Shown here in pieces: positions 40,372 to 48,728 of a stretch of DNA of 64,000 nt. The DNA is from Palleronia sediminis. Its GTDB lineage: Bacteria; Pseudomonadota; Alphaproteobacteria; Rhodobacterales; Rhodobacteraceae. Both the position numbers and the translations under genes were made by a program. The stretch is from positions 124,001-188,000 of the forward strand of contig NZ_SNAA01000001.1 of NCBI RefSeq assembly GCF_004358695.1, written 5' to 3'. The notes below the pieces were generated by a model. The model was not told the DNA's origin, searched no databases, and saw only the letters and a program-made list of their open reading frames with translations. How positions within the stretch are numbered: position 1 is the stretch's first letter; each line of letters starts with the position of its first letter.

Positions 40372-41648
40372 TTGCTCGCGAAGAATGGCACAGCTTCGTG
40401 ACAGATCCTGCGAGAGCGGGACGTCATCTTTCAAATATAGGAAAATCTGTTGGCCATTCTTCTGCTACGCCCGTAGAGCCTTCTGTTCTAGCAGAGTTTC
40501 TTGAACGTCTGTCAAATAGTGACGCTAGCGTAGAGCTCATCGCCAGTATTGTGGACCTGACCTCGAGCGATTACATCGACTTCTGCACACGACAGCTTCC
40601 GCCTTTGTTGGACTCCCTGGCTAACGAAAAGGTCGGCGAAACGGCCGTTGTTGGGCCTATGCTCAGGGGAAACACCCGCTGGGACCTAACTGCAATTGGC
40701 AGAACGTCGGGTCGGCTCTTGCCGACACAATTTGTCACAAGACTGCCGCAGCGGAGCTTTGCGCTTCCAGAGAACGCGCTTGTCCGTTGGTTGGTCGATG
40801 ACCTCACGCGGACAGTCAAACTGGTCGAGTCCTCTATTGGCTCAAAGGCCCTGTTGCCACAGCTTTCGATCATTCGTGAGGGCTGCGAAGAGGCATTGCG
40901 CCATCAGTGGTTTAGAGAGGTGCCACCGCCACGTTGGCTGGATTCGCCGATGCGACTGGCCGCGCAGAGACAACGGTTACCGGCATACCGGCTCGCATCT
41001 GTGCTCGCGACACGACGGCAGCGGTACTCACAAAAAGATCGCACAAGTCGCTGGCGCCACATTCTCGAGCTCTTGGCAGTCAACTGGCTTGCCCCGGTCA
41101 GTGATGATGATCTTTTTGAACTATTTGCATTGGTCATGGTTCTTGATCTCCTAGAGCATGAGCTCGGGTTAGGCGCACCCACTCAGTATGGCCTTGCTGC
41201 TCCAGGTCGCGACCACATCGCACTTTTCACAGCGGGAGCTGGAAGCATCCGAGTGTACTTCGACCAGTCCCCGGTATCAGTGCTCGGTTGCAAGTCGTAT
41301 CAACTCAAAATACTTGACGCACACGATGGTGTTCGTGGCGTTGGACGTCGGCCAGACGTCATGTTGGTTCATGACAGCCCGGCTGGTCGACGCGTGATCT
41401 TCGTCGAGGTTAAGAAAACTGCAGATGGATCATACATTAGTGACAGTGTTTATAAGGCGTTGGGCTACATTTCTGATTTTCGCGATCTTTGGGGGGCTGA
41501 AACCATGAACCCGAAGATTGTGGTGCTCTTCCCGGAAGGAATCGCGCCGAGAGTGCAATCCAGTATCGGAAACCAAGAGGTGGTTCTGGCATCGGCGTTT
41601 GATCGGACAAGTCTTGTGTCTTCCCTCCGAGCCAGCCTTGGGCTGTAA
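40368..41648 (+). CDS. McrC-like nuclease subunit
   Basis: A 426-aa protein from a GTG at 40368 overlapping the AAA+ stop (GTGA), indicating coupled translation. The C-terminal third holds a PD-(D/E)XK pattern: RRPDVMLVHDSPAGRRVIFV, then EVKKTADGSYISDSVYKALG, consistent with the nuclease of McrC/LlaJI R2-type proteins. The N-terminal two thirds are helical and basic (RLAAQRQRLPAYRLASVLAT), resembling the DUF2357-like part of such subunits. With the upstream motor it forms a two-component restriction machine. Confidence 0.8.
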   Translation: MIAREEWHSFVTDPARAGRHLSNIGKSVGHSSATPVEPSVLAEFLERLSNSDASVELIASIVDLTSSDYIDFCTRQLPPLLDSLANEKVGETAVVGPMLRGNTRWDLTAIGRTSGRLLPTQFVTRLPQRSFALPENALVRWLVDDLTRTVKLVESSIGSKALLPQLSIIREGCEEALRHQWFREVPPPRWLDSPMRLAAQRQRLPAYRLASVLATRRQRYSQKDRTSRWRHILELLAVNWLAPVSDDDLFELFALVMVLDLLEHELGLGAPTQYGLAAPGRDHIALFTAGAGSIRVYFDQSPVSVLGCKSYQLKILDAHDGVRGVGRRPDVMLVHDSPAGRRVIFVEVKKTADGSYISDSVYKALGYISDFRDLWGAETMNPKIVVLFPEGIAPRVQSSIGNQEVVLASAFDRTSLVSSLRASLGL

Positions 41649-41736
41649 GCTACGTCGGCAATCTTGATCACCATTGACTACCAATGGCTATCTGTGACAA
41701 GAGTTGGGCGTGGAGCCGGCCAACTTGGAGTATCAA

Positions 41737-42843
41737 ATGCTTGAGCGTTTTTTCACACTGCAGGAGCTTGAAGAGACGCTTAAGCTATCTCTTTCGACTT
41801 TGCGTCGGGCGATCAGAACGGGAGAGTTGCAGCATGTAAGACTCGGAAAAAAAGGTCAAATTAGAGTGTCTGAGGCTTCAGTGCATGCTTTTCTGGCCAA
41901 ATCGAAGCCTACGGACAACAGCGAAGGACATTGTCTGTCGTCGGTCGGCCCTGAAGTCCCAAGCACTTCCGGTTCGGACATGCAAAGCCTGACAGGGCAC
42001 GTCGGCAGCAATCAGAGTTATAAGATCCTGAACGCCGACGTTTTAGAGGGCCTTCGGTCCCTTCCATCTGATCTCGTACACACGGCGGTAACATCACCGG
42101 CATATTTTTGGCAGCGGGACTATGAGTGCGAAGGACAAATCGGGCATGAGGCAACAATCGACGAATATGTTAGCGCACTAGTTGAGCCATTCAGAGAGCT
42201 CAGGCGAGTCCTCAGGCCGGACGGAGTGTTCTTCTTAAATATTGGCGACGCCTATTATAATGCGAAGGGTAAGCCGCATGGCCGAGACAAAAAGAACTCG
42301 GGCAGGCAGCTTGCTCGAGAGAAATTACGCGCGGTTGATGGTCCCGGCCTAGGCCTACCGAGAAAATCACTCATTGGTCTTCCTTGGCGCGTGGCCACCG
42401 CTATGCAGTCAACAGGTTGGACACTTCGAAGCGCTGTGATTTGGGAGCGTCCTGGAAGTCTTGGCGAGCCGACCGCCCACGACAGGCCCCACCGTACCTA
42501 CGAGAATGTCTTTATCTTTTCCAAGGGGCCAAAGTACTATTTTAACAGGGAGGCGCTTGATGGAGAGGAGGATATCTGGCGGATAGCTGCCCGCCCAGAG
42601 AACCCACATAGCCATTGCGCGCCATTTCCTACTGAACTGGTCGACCGATGTCTCGCTTGTGGCTGCCCGGAAGAGGGGGTGGTGTTGGACCCCTTCTTGG
42701 GTTCTGGCACGACGGCAATCTCTGCGCTTCGTTCCGGTAGGAGTGCAATCGGTATTGAACTTAACCCAAAATACTGCGCAGAGGCGGAGCAACGTATCCT
42801 AGCAGAATTTTCGAGGTCTGAGGTGGCAAGCTCAGCTGCATGA
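41737..42843 (+). CDS. DNA amino-methyltransferase with fused N-terminal HTH domain
   Basis: A 368-aa protein from the ATG at 41737 (GGAG 7 nt upstream; a TTG at 41704 would add 11 residues). Residues 1-55 are an excisionase/MerR-like helix-turn-helix ([20 protein letters not shown], then [17 protein letters not shown]). The methyltransferase follows in beta-class order: catalytic [18 protein letters not shown] (SPAY in place of SPPY), [18 protein letters not shown], and the SAM-binding [20 protein letters not shown]. It would make N4-methylcytosine or N6-methyladenine. Lying 88 nt behind the McrBC-like pair and sharing their low GC, it is the probable protective enzyme of the module; the fused HTH could serve for target choice or autoregulation. 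Confidence 0.85.
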   Translation: MLERFFTLQELEETLKLSLSTLRRAIRTGELQHVRLGKKGQIRVSEASVHAFLAKSKPTDNSEGHCLSSVGPEVPSTSGSDMQSLTGHVGSNQSYKILNADVLEGLRSLPSDLVHTAVTSPAYFWQRDYECEGQIGHEATIDEYVSALVEPFRELRRVLRPDGVFFLNIGDAYYNAKGKPHGRDKKNSGRQLAREKLRAVDGPGLGLPRKSLIGLPWRVATAMQSTGWTLRSAVIWERPGSLGEPTAHDRPHRTYENVFIFSKGPKYYFNREALDGEEDIWRIAARPENPHSHCAPFPTELVDRCLACGCPEEGVVLDPFLGSGTTAISALRSGRSAIGIELNPKYCAEAEQRILAEFSRSEVASSAA

Positions 42844-44007
42844 TCGGGGTGAACCCGATTCAAAGTTGGCACTAGGAAGCCAGAGCTTTGTCTCGGGGCT
42901 CGGGGTTCTCTTGCCATTCGCAAGGTTGAACCGCAGCAACCCGGCCTTTCTGTTTGCCGCCGCGATCTTGTTCAGATGCGTGGTCCGAACGGGGACCTGC
43001 TCCATAACCTCGCCGGCAAGCGTGCTGAATGCAATCCCAGGTCTGTCGGCAACAATGCTAAGCACCAGTTCGGTGGCCCAGCCCATGTGGGCAGAACAGC
43101 CGACCCCATCACGATCAGTCTCGAAAGCGATGATCTGATCATCCGGAAAGAGCTGCGACTGGCCGCTCTCCTCGGTCTGGATAGCGTGGCGCGTGCGAAC
43201 CGCCTCCCTTTCCACCTTTTCCTGAACTCTTCGGAACACCTCCACGCCGAAACTACTGTGCGTGCCGAGGATCAAGCGCATCTTAATCCGGTCCTCACGA
43301 GGCTTCCGGATGGCCATGTCCGTCAGATACGTCGCGACCCGTGCCTCCTTCATCCTGGCTTTCAAGAGATGCAGGATTTTCGCTTCGTTGGCCCCCTCGG
43401 GCAGCGCCTCGAACGCAGCCTTCCAGGCGGGGTCCGCTAGGAAGCGACCGACCGATTGCGCCACACCATCCCAACCTGCGTGTCGGTTCACTTCTTCGGC
43501 CATGAAATTGAACAGGAACTCTCCGTTGAGACTCCGGAGAAAATCGAAGATCTTGCCGGACTCAACATTCCAGCCGGTCGGATCGATAAAAGTAAAAGTG
43601 AAGCCATCGCAGCAGGCGGAGCGGATGTCATCGAGATTGTCCTCGAAAGCACCAGAGAACACCCGAATATCGAATTCGGGCTTCTGGGCGGCAAACTGTT
43701 GGAGCTTGGCGACCGAAGCCGGGTTTCGCTCGCAGAACCGGAAACGAACCTTTAGCCCCGGGCGCCCCATATCTAGTAGCGACCGGCGGACAGCATCCAG
43801 CGTTTCTATCGCCTGAGAAAACGAAGCGTCTGAGTATTTGTCCGTGTCCGAGACCCGCCACGGACCCGCAAATGCATCCACGAAATTGAAGACCGGCGAT
43901 CTGCCCTGGAACAGCTTGTACGCCGCTGATTCAAGGTACTTGTTGAGAAACAGGTGCTTGATGAACGACTGTTCACGCCCCTGATAGTTTTCGATCCGAG
44001 GTGGCAT
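42832..44007 (-). CDS. tcmP: three-Cys-motif partner protein TcmP
   Basis: A 391-aa protein starting [20 protein letters not shown]. Family traits: the N-terminal [20 protein letters not shown], a methyltransferase-like strand [20 protein letters not shown], and the acidic [16 protein letters not shown]. TcmP proteins occur next to DUF5131 three-Cys-motif proteins in mobile islands; the pair's biochemical role is unproven. The FxDxFAGPG-like and FIDPxG motifs resemble a Rossmann methyltransferase. Its start overlaps the DUF5131 stop, and its 3' end overlaps the convergent methyltransferase gene by 12 bp. Confidence 0.88.
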   Translation of the reverse strand: MPPRIENYQGREQSFIKHLFLNKYLESAAYKLFQGRSPVFNFVDAFAGPWRVSDTDKYSDASFSQAIETLDAVRRSLLDMGRPGLKVRFRFCERNPASVAKLQQFAAQKPEFDIRVFSGAFEDNLDDIRSACCDGFTFTFIDPTGWNVESGKIFDFLRSLNGEFLFNFMAEEVNRHAGWDGVAQSVGRFLADPAWKAAFEALPEGANEAKILHLLKARMKEARVATYLTDMAIRKPREDRIKMRLILGTHSSFGVEVFRRVQEKVEREAVRTRHAIQTEESGQSQLFPDDQIIAFETDRDGVGCSAHMGWATELVLSIVADRPGIAFSTLAGEVMEQVPVRTTHLNKIAAANRKAGLLRFNLANGKRTPSPETKLWLPSANFESGSPRSCS

Positions 44008-44774
44008 CAAGCATCCTCGGGTTGCAGGGCACGGATGATGGGTTCGGGAACAATCTTCCACGGAAAGCCATTCCACTCTTCACCATCGAGCAGACGCCCG
44101 CCCGACTTCGGTCGCGCACCGCCCCATTGCTTGAAGAAGAACGCCACATCGTCACGGTCGCAGATGTCACGAAGCTGGCGGGCCCAGCTTTCATCCATGG
44201 GTCGTGCCCGAGGCCCGCTCTCCCCCCCGACGATGGCCCACGCTACGCCGTGCAGATCAACATCCCCGATCGGTCCGAGCAGCGGCTCGAACGAGATGAA
44301 GCGTGCGTCGGAATTGATCTGCTTCAGGTGCTCGATCCGACTCGTGTGCGCGGCGTCCTCGACCGAAACGCCGAGCCAGATGTGGAGAGGGACCGGCCCT
44401 CCATCATACCGCTCCCGGACGTAGTTGCGCATGAGCGAGCTGCGTTTGGTCAGCACCTGGTAGACGTGCCAATCCGCCTGCTCCATGGCATCGAACACCG
44501 CGTCGATGAATGTTCGGTCGATGTCCTTGTGGAAGAGATCGCTCATCGAGTTGACGAAGATCATCCGCGGCTTCTTCCAGAGCACGGGCTGCTTCAGCCT
44601 TGAGGGCCAGAGTGTCAGGTCGAAGCCCTGCTCGTAGGGGTGTCCGGCAATTCCACGCCAGCGCTCTGCGAACCGCTCTGCATAGCAGTTGTCACAACCA
44701 GGACCGACCTTGGTGCAGCCCGTCACCGGGTTCCACGTCGCGTCCGTCCATTCGATGTCTGACTTCTGGGCCAA
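44007..44774 (-). CDS. DUF5131 / phage Gp37-Gp68 family three-Cys-motif protein
   Basis: A 255-aa protein. The three-cysteine motif is in NPVTGCTKVGPGCDNCYAER (C20, C27, C30), preceded by the IEWTDATWN opening; HxWLGVSVEDAAHTSRIEHL and ISFEPLLGPIGDVDL follow, all hallmarks of DUF5131. The Cys pattern and fold suggest a radical-SAM-like or Fe-S protein, although the classical CxxxCxxC is not exact here (spacing 7 and 3). It is co-transcribed with TcmP from a promoter that should lie in 44775-45100. Confidence 0.9.
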   Translation of the reverse strand: MAQKSDIEWTDATWNPVTGCTKVGPGCDNCYAERFAERWRGIAGHPYEQGFDLTLWPSRLKQPVLWKKPRMIFVNSMSDLFHKDIDRTFIDAVFDAMEQADWHVYQVLTKRSSLMRNYVRERYDGGPVPLHIWLGVSVEDAAHTSRIEHLKQINSDARFISFEPLLGPIGDVDLHGVAWAIVGGESGPRARPMDESWARQLRDICDRDDVAFFFKQWGGARPKSGGRLLDGEEWNGFPWKIVPEPIIRALQPEDA

Positions 44775-45156
44775 CTGCTCGCCTCACCGCTTTTTTCGCG
44801 ATGCTAACACGCGGCTGACTCAGCACAAAGCACGAACGGCCGCTGTGGCGAGTGGTCGCCAGCTGCAGCTGAACTGCGGCGCAGCGGACAGCGTTCGATC
44901 TCTGTTCCATCCGCCATCCAGATGGATTTACCAATTCGCTTGCGTCACGGATTTCAAAAGATCACTTGAAAGCAAAGACTTGAGGCTATTCACCGGAAAC
45001 GCGGCGGTTAACAGGTCCGGAGAATATCGGCCCCGAGAGACAGCTTCGGGGCCTCCTAGCAGCGGGGCCGGTTAACAGCCCCTCCCGCATAACCCTCGAA
45101 AACAACGGAAAAATCCGGCCGCAGCCGGATCGGGAGAACGCTTTCGCGGGGGCAAG
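44775..45156. other. 382-bp spacer between the island and tRNA-Ser
   Basis: No supported gene. It contains the tRNA terminator (45109-45130), a perfect 8-bp hairpin GGCCCCGA/TCGGGGCC with a 9-nt loop (45029-45036, 45046-45053), and two copies of CGGTTAACAG (45005 and 45069) flanking that hairpin. This is the junction between the low-GC island and the chromosomal tRNA gene, where an attachment-site remnant would be expected; none was proven. Confidence 0.5.
45109..45130 (-). terminator. intrinsic terminator of tRNA-Ser
   Basis: On the minus strand ATCCGGC-TGCG-GCCGGAT is followed by TTTTT, a compact 7-bp stem and T-run, starting 27 nt beyond the tRNA CCA end. Confidence 0.8.
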
Positions 45157-45246
45157 TGGCGGAGCGAGAGGGATTCGAACCCTCGAGACGGTTTCCCGCC
45201 TACACACTTTCCAGGCGTGCGCCTTCGACCACTCGGCCACCGCTCC
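45157..45246 (-). tRNA. tRNA-Ser, anticodon GGA
   Basis: The minus strand reads GGAGCGGTGGCCGAGTGGTC from 45246, a typical serine tRNA 5' half. The anticodon stem CACGC/GTGTG encloses the loop CTGGAAA with anticodon GGA (reads UCC/UCU). A long variable arm (TAGGCGGGAAACCGTCTC) follows, as expected of tRNA-Ser, then the T arm with GGTTCGAATCC. The acceptor GGAGCG pairs with CGCTCC and the CCA end is encoded (45157-45159). Confidence 0.95.
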
Positions 45247-45255
45247 GTCGGGTGG

Positions 45256-45284
45256 GTCTAGCCGGGCTTGCGGGGCTTGTGCAA
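45256..45284 (-). promoter_or_regulatory. candidate promoter of tRNA-Ser
   Basis: On the minus strand TTGCAC (45284-45279) and CTAGAC (45261-45256) are separated by 17 bp, ending 9 bp before the tRNA 5' end. The -35 matches the housekeeping consensus well; the -10 is weak but of the kind seen before alphaproteobacterial stable-RNA genes. Confidence 0.5.
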
Positions 45285-45323
45285 GGGGGCTCGAGTGCAA
45301 ATGGCGTCGCGGCGTCTCTGCGT

Positions 45324-47648
45324 TCAGTGCGGCACTCCGGGCGCCGTCTGGTCGATCAGGCGCACGTCGCGTTGGGGCACCGGAATCGCGATGCCGGCCT
45401 CGGCAAAGGCGCGGACGATCTCGTGGTTCATGTCGGATTGCACGTTCAGCACCCAGTTCACGTCGCGCAGGATCGCCCGGATCTCGAAGGTCATGGCGTT
45501 GTCGGAAAAGCCCGAGAAATAGATCCACGGCTCGGGGTTCAGCACCACCATCGGATGCGCGCGGGCGATGCCCAGCAGGATGCGCTCGACCTCGCGGGTG
45601 TCGGTGCCCAGCGCCACGCGCACCTTGACGATGACGCGTCCGACGAGATTGCCGCGCGTCCAGTTCGTCACCGTCCCCGAGATCAGGTCGGCATTGGGCA
45701 CGATGACATCGGTACGGTCGAAGGTCTCGATCCGGGTCGAGCGCACCGAGATGTCACGGACATAGCCCATCTGGCCGTTGACCTCGATCCAGTCGCCCTC
45801 CGAGATCGGCCGCTCGATCAGCAGGATGATGCCCGAGACGAAGTTCGACACCACGTTCTGCAGGCCGAAGCCGATGCCCACCGACAGCGCGCCCGCGACG
45901 ATGGCCAGCGACGACAGGTCGATCCCCGCGGCCGAGATCGCGGCCAGCGCCGCGACGAAGACCCCGACATAGCCCAGCCCCGAGACGATGGCGTTGCGCC
46001 CGCCGATATCGATGCGGGTGCGCGGCAGGATGGTCCCGCGCAGTGTCGCCTGGATGAACCGGGTCAGCGCGAAGAGCGCGGCAAAGACCAGCAGGAAAGT
46101 CAGGAAATCCGAGGGCAGGATCCGCGTGTCGCCGATCGAGAACCCGGCCTGGAACCGGCTCCACATCTCGGTCAGGGCGGAGACGCGCGCCCCCCAGACC
46201 AGCGCCAGCACCGGCAGCGCGGCCAGCGTCAGCGCAAAGCCGATCAGCACGGGGGCCAGCGCGTCGGCGCTGCCCTCGGGGCGGCCGGTGGCCACGGCGT
46301 AGAGATCGGAGACAAAGCGCTGAAGCAGCAGCACCAGCGCGATCAGCGCCAGCGTCTCGACCGTGGGCACGAGAAGAGCGTCGGTCGCGTTGGCATAGCC
46401 CGCCGTCCCGAGCGCGGCGCCCGCGATGGCGGCAATGCAGACGAGCCGCCCCAGCCCCCGCGTGAACGAGCCGCCGAGCGTCGTGTCGACGCCCTCCTCG
46501 GCCTCTTCGACCGGACGCTGGAGTTCCTGCACCAGCCGGCCCAGCCGGAACAGGAAGAACGCCAGCGCCATGCGCGGCAGCCAAAGCAACACCGATACCG
46601 CGATATCGCTGCGGTCGGTCATGGCGGCCAGCAGCTCGACGAGGATGATGACCCCGGTGGCAAAGCCCACGGCCTTGGTATAGCGGCGGAACGGCTGTCG
46701 CCTGTCGGGCGCGACGTTGAGCGGGCCGCGCCGCGTCGGATCGTAGGGCAGCAAAAGCCACGCCAGCCAATGCGCGACCAGCGGCGGCGCGCCCACGATC
46801 CAGAGGTTGTCGACAAAAAGCGCGAGCTTGGGGCCGGCGAAATTCGTCAGTTCGAGCGCGACGGCGATCAGCCACAGCCCGGTCAGCGGCAGCACCACCT
46901 TGCCCAGCGACAGGACAAAGCCCAGCACGCCGCGCCATCGCGCCGAGTTGTCGACCGCCCAGCTTTCGATCATCCAGACCCACAAGCGGCTGCGCAGGAT
47001 CAGGAAAATCGCGATCACGGCCAGCGGCGCGGCCACCGGCAAGCGGTCGATCGCACGGCGGCGCACCCGCGGATTGTCCCAGCGCACCGCGATCTCCGAG
47101 GCCAGCGCGTCGGCGCCGCCGATCACGACATCGACGGCCCCCACCCAATAGGCGGGGTTGAAGGGAAAGCCCTCGCGCGCGAGCAACTGGCTCGCATAGC
47201 GTTCGCGGATGGTCCGGTCGATCTGGGCCACAAGCCCGTCGGCCTCGGTATAGACCTCTTCGGCGGCCACCACGGGGGCGCGCAATTCCTCGAGCTGCGC
47301 GTTGAGCTCCATGCGACGCTGCGCGATGGGGATGGGCTCGGGCTGGGCGCCTTCCTCGGGCGGCGGGCCAAGCGCCGCGATCTGCGCGCGGACGGTCTCG
47401 ATCCGGGCGGCGTTCTGGCTCTGCGCGGCCAGGAAGGCATTGCGGCTTTCGGCGATGCGGGCGCGCAGCCGTTCCAGCCGCTCGGCCTCGGCCCCGTTCT
47501 CCAGCGCCTGCTGCACCTCTTCGGCGAGGCGGTTCCAGGCATCGTAATCGGGTGGCTCGACGGTTTGCGCCGCGGCGATCCCCGCCGCATAGAGCAGGAT
47601 CAGCGCCGCGAGCCCGCGGCGCAGCGCCTGCCCGGTCCTGCGGATCAT
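45324..47648 (-). CDS. MscS-family mechanosensitive channel (DUF3772 type)
   Basis: A 774-aa inner-membrane protein from the ATG at 47648. It has a signal peptide (ALRRGLAALILLYAAGIAAA), a periplasmic coiled-coil domain (about residues 30-150) of the DUF3772 kind, many hydrophobic segments between about 170 and 560, and the MscS core near residues 590-640 (AIVAGALSVGIGFGLQNVVS, then SNFVSGIILLIERPISEGD). A C-terminal cytoplasmic cage follows (STRIETFDRTDVIVPNADLI). Large MscS-like channels release solutes on hypo-osmotic shock. It overlaps the cysK stop by 4 bp, so it is the last gene of the trg-cysK run. Confidence 0.9.
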   Translation of the reverse strand: MIRRTGQALRRGLAALILLYAAGIAAAQTVEPPDYDAWNRLAEEVQQALENGAEAERLERLRARIAESRNAFLAAQSQNAARIETVRAQIAALGPPPEEGAQPEPIPIAQRRMELNAQLEELRAPVVAAEEVYTEADGLVAQIDRTIRERYASQLLAREGFPFNPAYWVGAVDVVIGGADALASEIAVRWDNPRVRRRAIDRLPVAAPLAVIAIFLILRSRLWVWMIESWAVDNSARWRGVLGFVLSLGKVVLPLTGLWLIAVALELTNFAGPKLALFVDNLWIVGAPPLVAHWLAWLLLPYDPTRRGPLNVAPDRRQPFRRYTKAVGFATGVIILVELLAAMTDRSDIAVSVLLWLPRMALAFFLFRLGRLVQELQRPVEEAEEGVDTTLGGSFTRGLGRLVCIAAIAGAALGTAGYANATDALLVPTVETLALIALVLLLQRFVSDLYAVATGRPEGSADALAPVLIGFALTLAALPVLALVWGARVSALTEMWSRFQAGFSIGDTRILPSDFLTFLLVFAALFALTRFIQATLRGTILPRTRIDIGGRNAIVSGLGYVGVFVAALAAISAAGIDLSSLAIVAGALSVGIGFGLQNVVSNFVSGIILLIERPISEGDWIEVNGQMGYVRDISVRSTRIETFDRTDVIVPNADLISGTVTNWTRGNLVGRVIVKVRVALGTDTREVERILLGIARAHPMVVLNPEPWIYFSGFSDNAMTFEIRAILRDVNWVLNVQSDMNHEIVRAFAEAGIAIPVPQRDVRLIDQTAPGVPH

Positions 47649-48673
47649 GCGTCCTGAAAGACGGTCGGCATCTCGGGGCCCGCCGTCTCGAGCCAGGCGG
47701 GAACGGGCAGGTTCCGGGAACGCAGGAAGGCGGGGTTGAAGAGCTTGGACTGGTAGCGGTTTCCGTAGTCGCACAGGATGGTCACGATCCGGTGGCCCGG
47801 CCCCATCTCGCGCGCCATCCGCATCGCGCCCGCGACATTCGTGCCCGACGACCCGCCGAGGCACAGACCCTCGTGAGCCAGCAGGTCGAACACGATGGGC
47901 AGCGCCTCGTCATCGGGGATGCGGTAGCAGAAATCGGGCGTGAACCCCTCGAGATTGGCGGTGATGCGGCCCTGCCCGATCCCTTCGGTGATGGAATTGC
48001 CGGGATTTTCCTCGCCGGTGTAGATCTTGAAGAGGCCGGCGCCCTCGGGGTCGGCAAGGCCGATCCTGACCCCCCTGCCCTGCAACGCTTCGGCCACGCC
48101 CGCGATCGTCCCGCCCGAGCCCACCGCGCAGATGAAGCCGTCGACCTGCCCGCCGGTCTGGTCCCAGATCTCGGGGCCGGTGGTCTCGACATGGGCGCGG
48201 CGGTTGGCGGTGTTGTCGAACTGGTTGGCCCAGATGGCGCCGTGGGGTTCGCTCCGGGCAAGCTCGGCCGCCAGCCGCCCCGAATATTTCACGTAATTGT
48301 TGGGGTTCTTGTAGGGCACCGCCGGCACCTGCACGAGCCGCGCGCCCGCCAGCCGCAGCATGTCCTTCTTTTCCTCGGACTGGGTCTCGGGGATGACGAT
48401 GACGCTCTTGAAGCCCATCGAGGCGCCGACGAGGCTCAGCCCGATGCCGGTATTGCCGGCGGTGCCCTCGACGATGGTGCCGCCCGGCTCCAGAAGGCCC
48501 TTTTCGACGGCGTCGCGGATGATGAACAGCGCCGCGCGGTCCTTGACGGACTGGCCGGGGTTGAGGAACTCGGCCTTGCCGAGGATCTCGCAGCCCGTCG
48601 CCTCGGACGGCCCCTTGAGGCGGATCAGCGGCGTGTTCCCGACGGCGGCGGCCAGGTCGGCATGGATGGTCAT
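47645..48673 (-). CDS. cysK: cysteine synthase A
   Basis: A 342-aa PLP enzyme that makes cysteine from O-acetylserine and sulfide. The PLP lysine lies in FLNPGQSVKDRAALFI (K44). EGTAGNTGIGLSLVGASMGF binds substrate and phosphate, and SGGTIAGVAEALQG contributes to the cofactor pocket. The active-site stretch YVKYSGRLA and the Asn/Gln cluster are of the bacterial CysK form common in Rhodobacterales. In Rhodobacter sphaeroides a cysK lies with trgA and trgB in a tellurite-resistance locus; the same set is present here. Confidence 0.92.
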   Translation of the reverse strand: MTIHADLAAAVGNTPLIRLKGPSEATGCEILGKAEFLNPGQSVKDRAALFIIRDAVEKGLLEPGGTIVEGTAGNTGIGLSLVGASMGFKSVIVIPETQSEEKKDMLRLAGARLVQVPAVPYKNPNNYVKYSGRLAAELARSEPHGAIWANQFDNTANRRAHVETTGPEIWDQTGGQVDGFICAVGSGGTIAGVAEALQGRGVRIGLADPEGAGLFKIYTGEENPGNSITEGIGQGRITANLEGFTPDFCYRIPDDEALPIVFDLLAHEGLCLGGSSGTNVAGAMRMAREMGPGHRIVTILCDYGNRYQSKLFNPAFLRSRNLPVPAWLETAGPEMPTVFQDA

Positions 48674-48728
48674 GGGCGCGCTCCTTTTCCCGGCGGCCCT
48701 GCATGGTTAGGGGGCCACCGGGTTGAAC

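Noticed and set aside
45029-45053. Terminator from the GGCCCCGA/TCGGGGCC hairpin
   Set aside because: No T-run on either side and no gene that clearly ends there; kept only as a note in the spacer entry.
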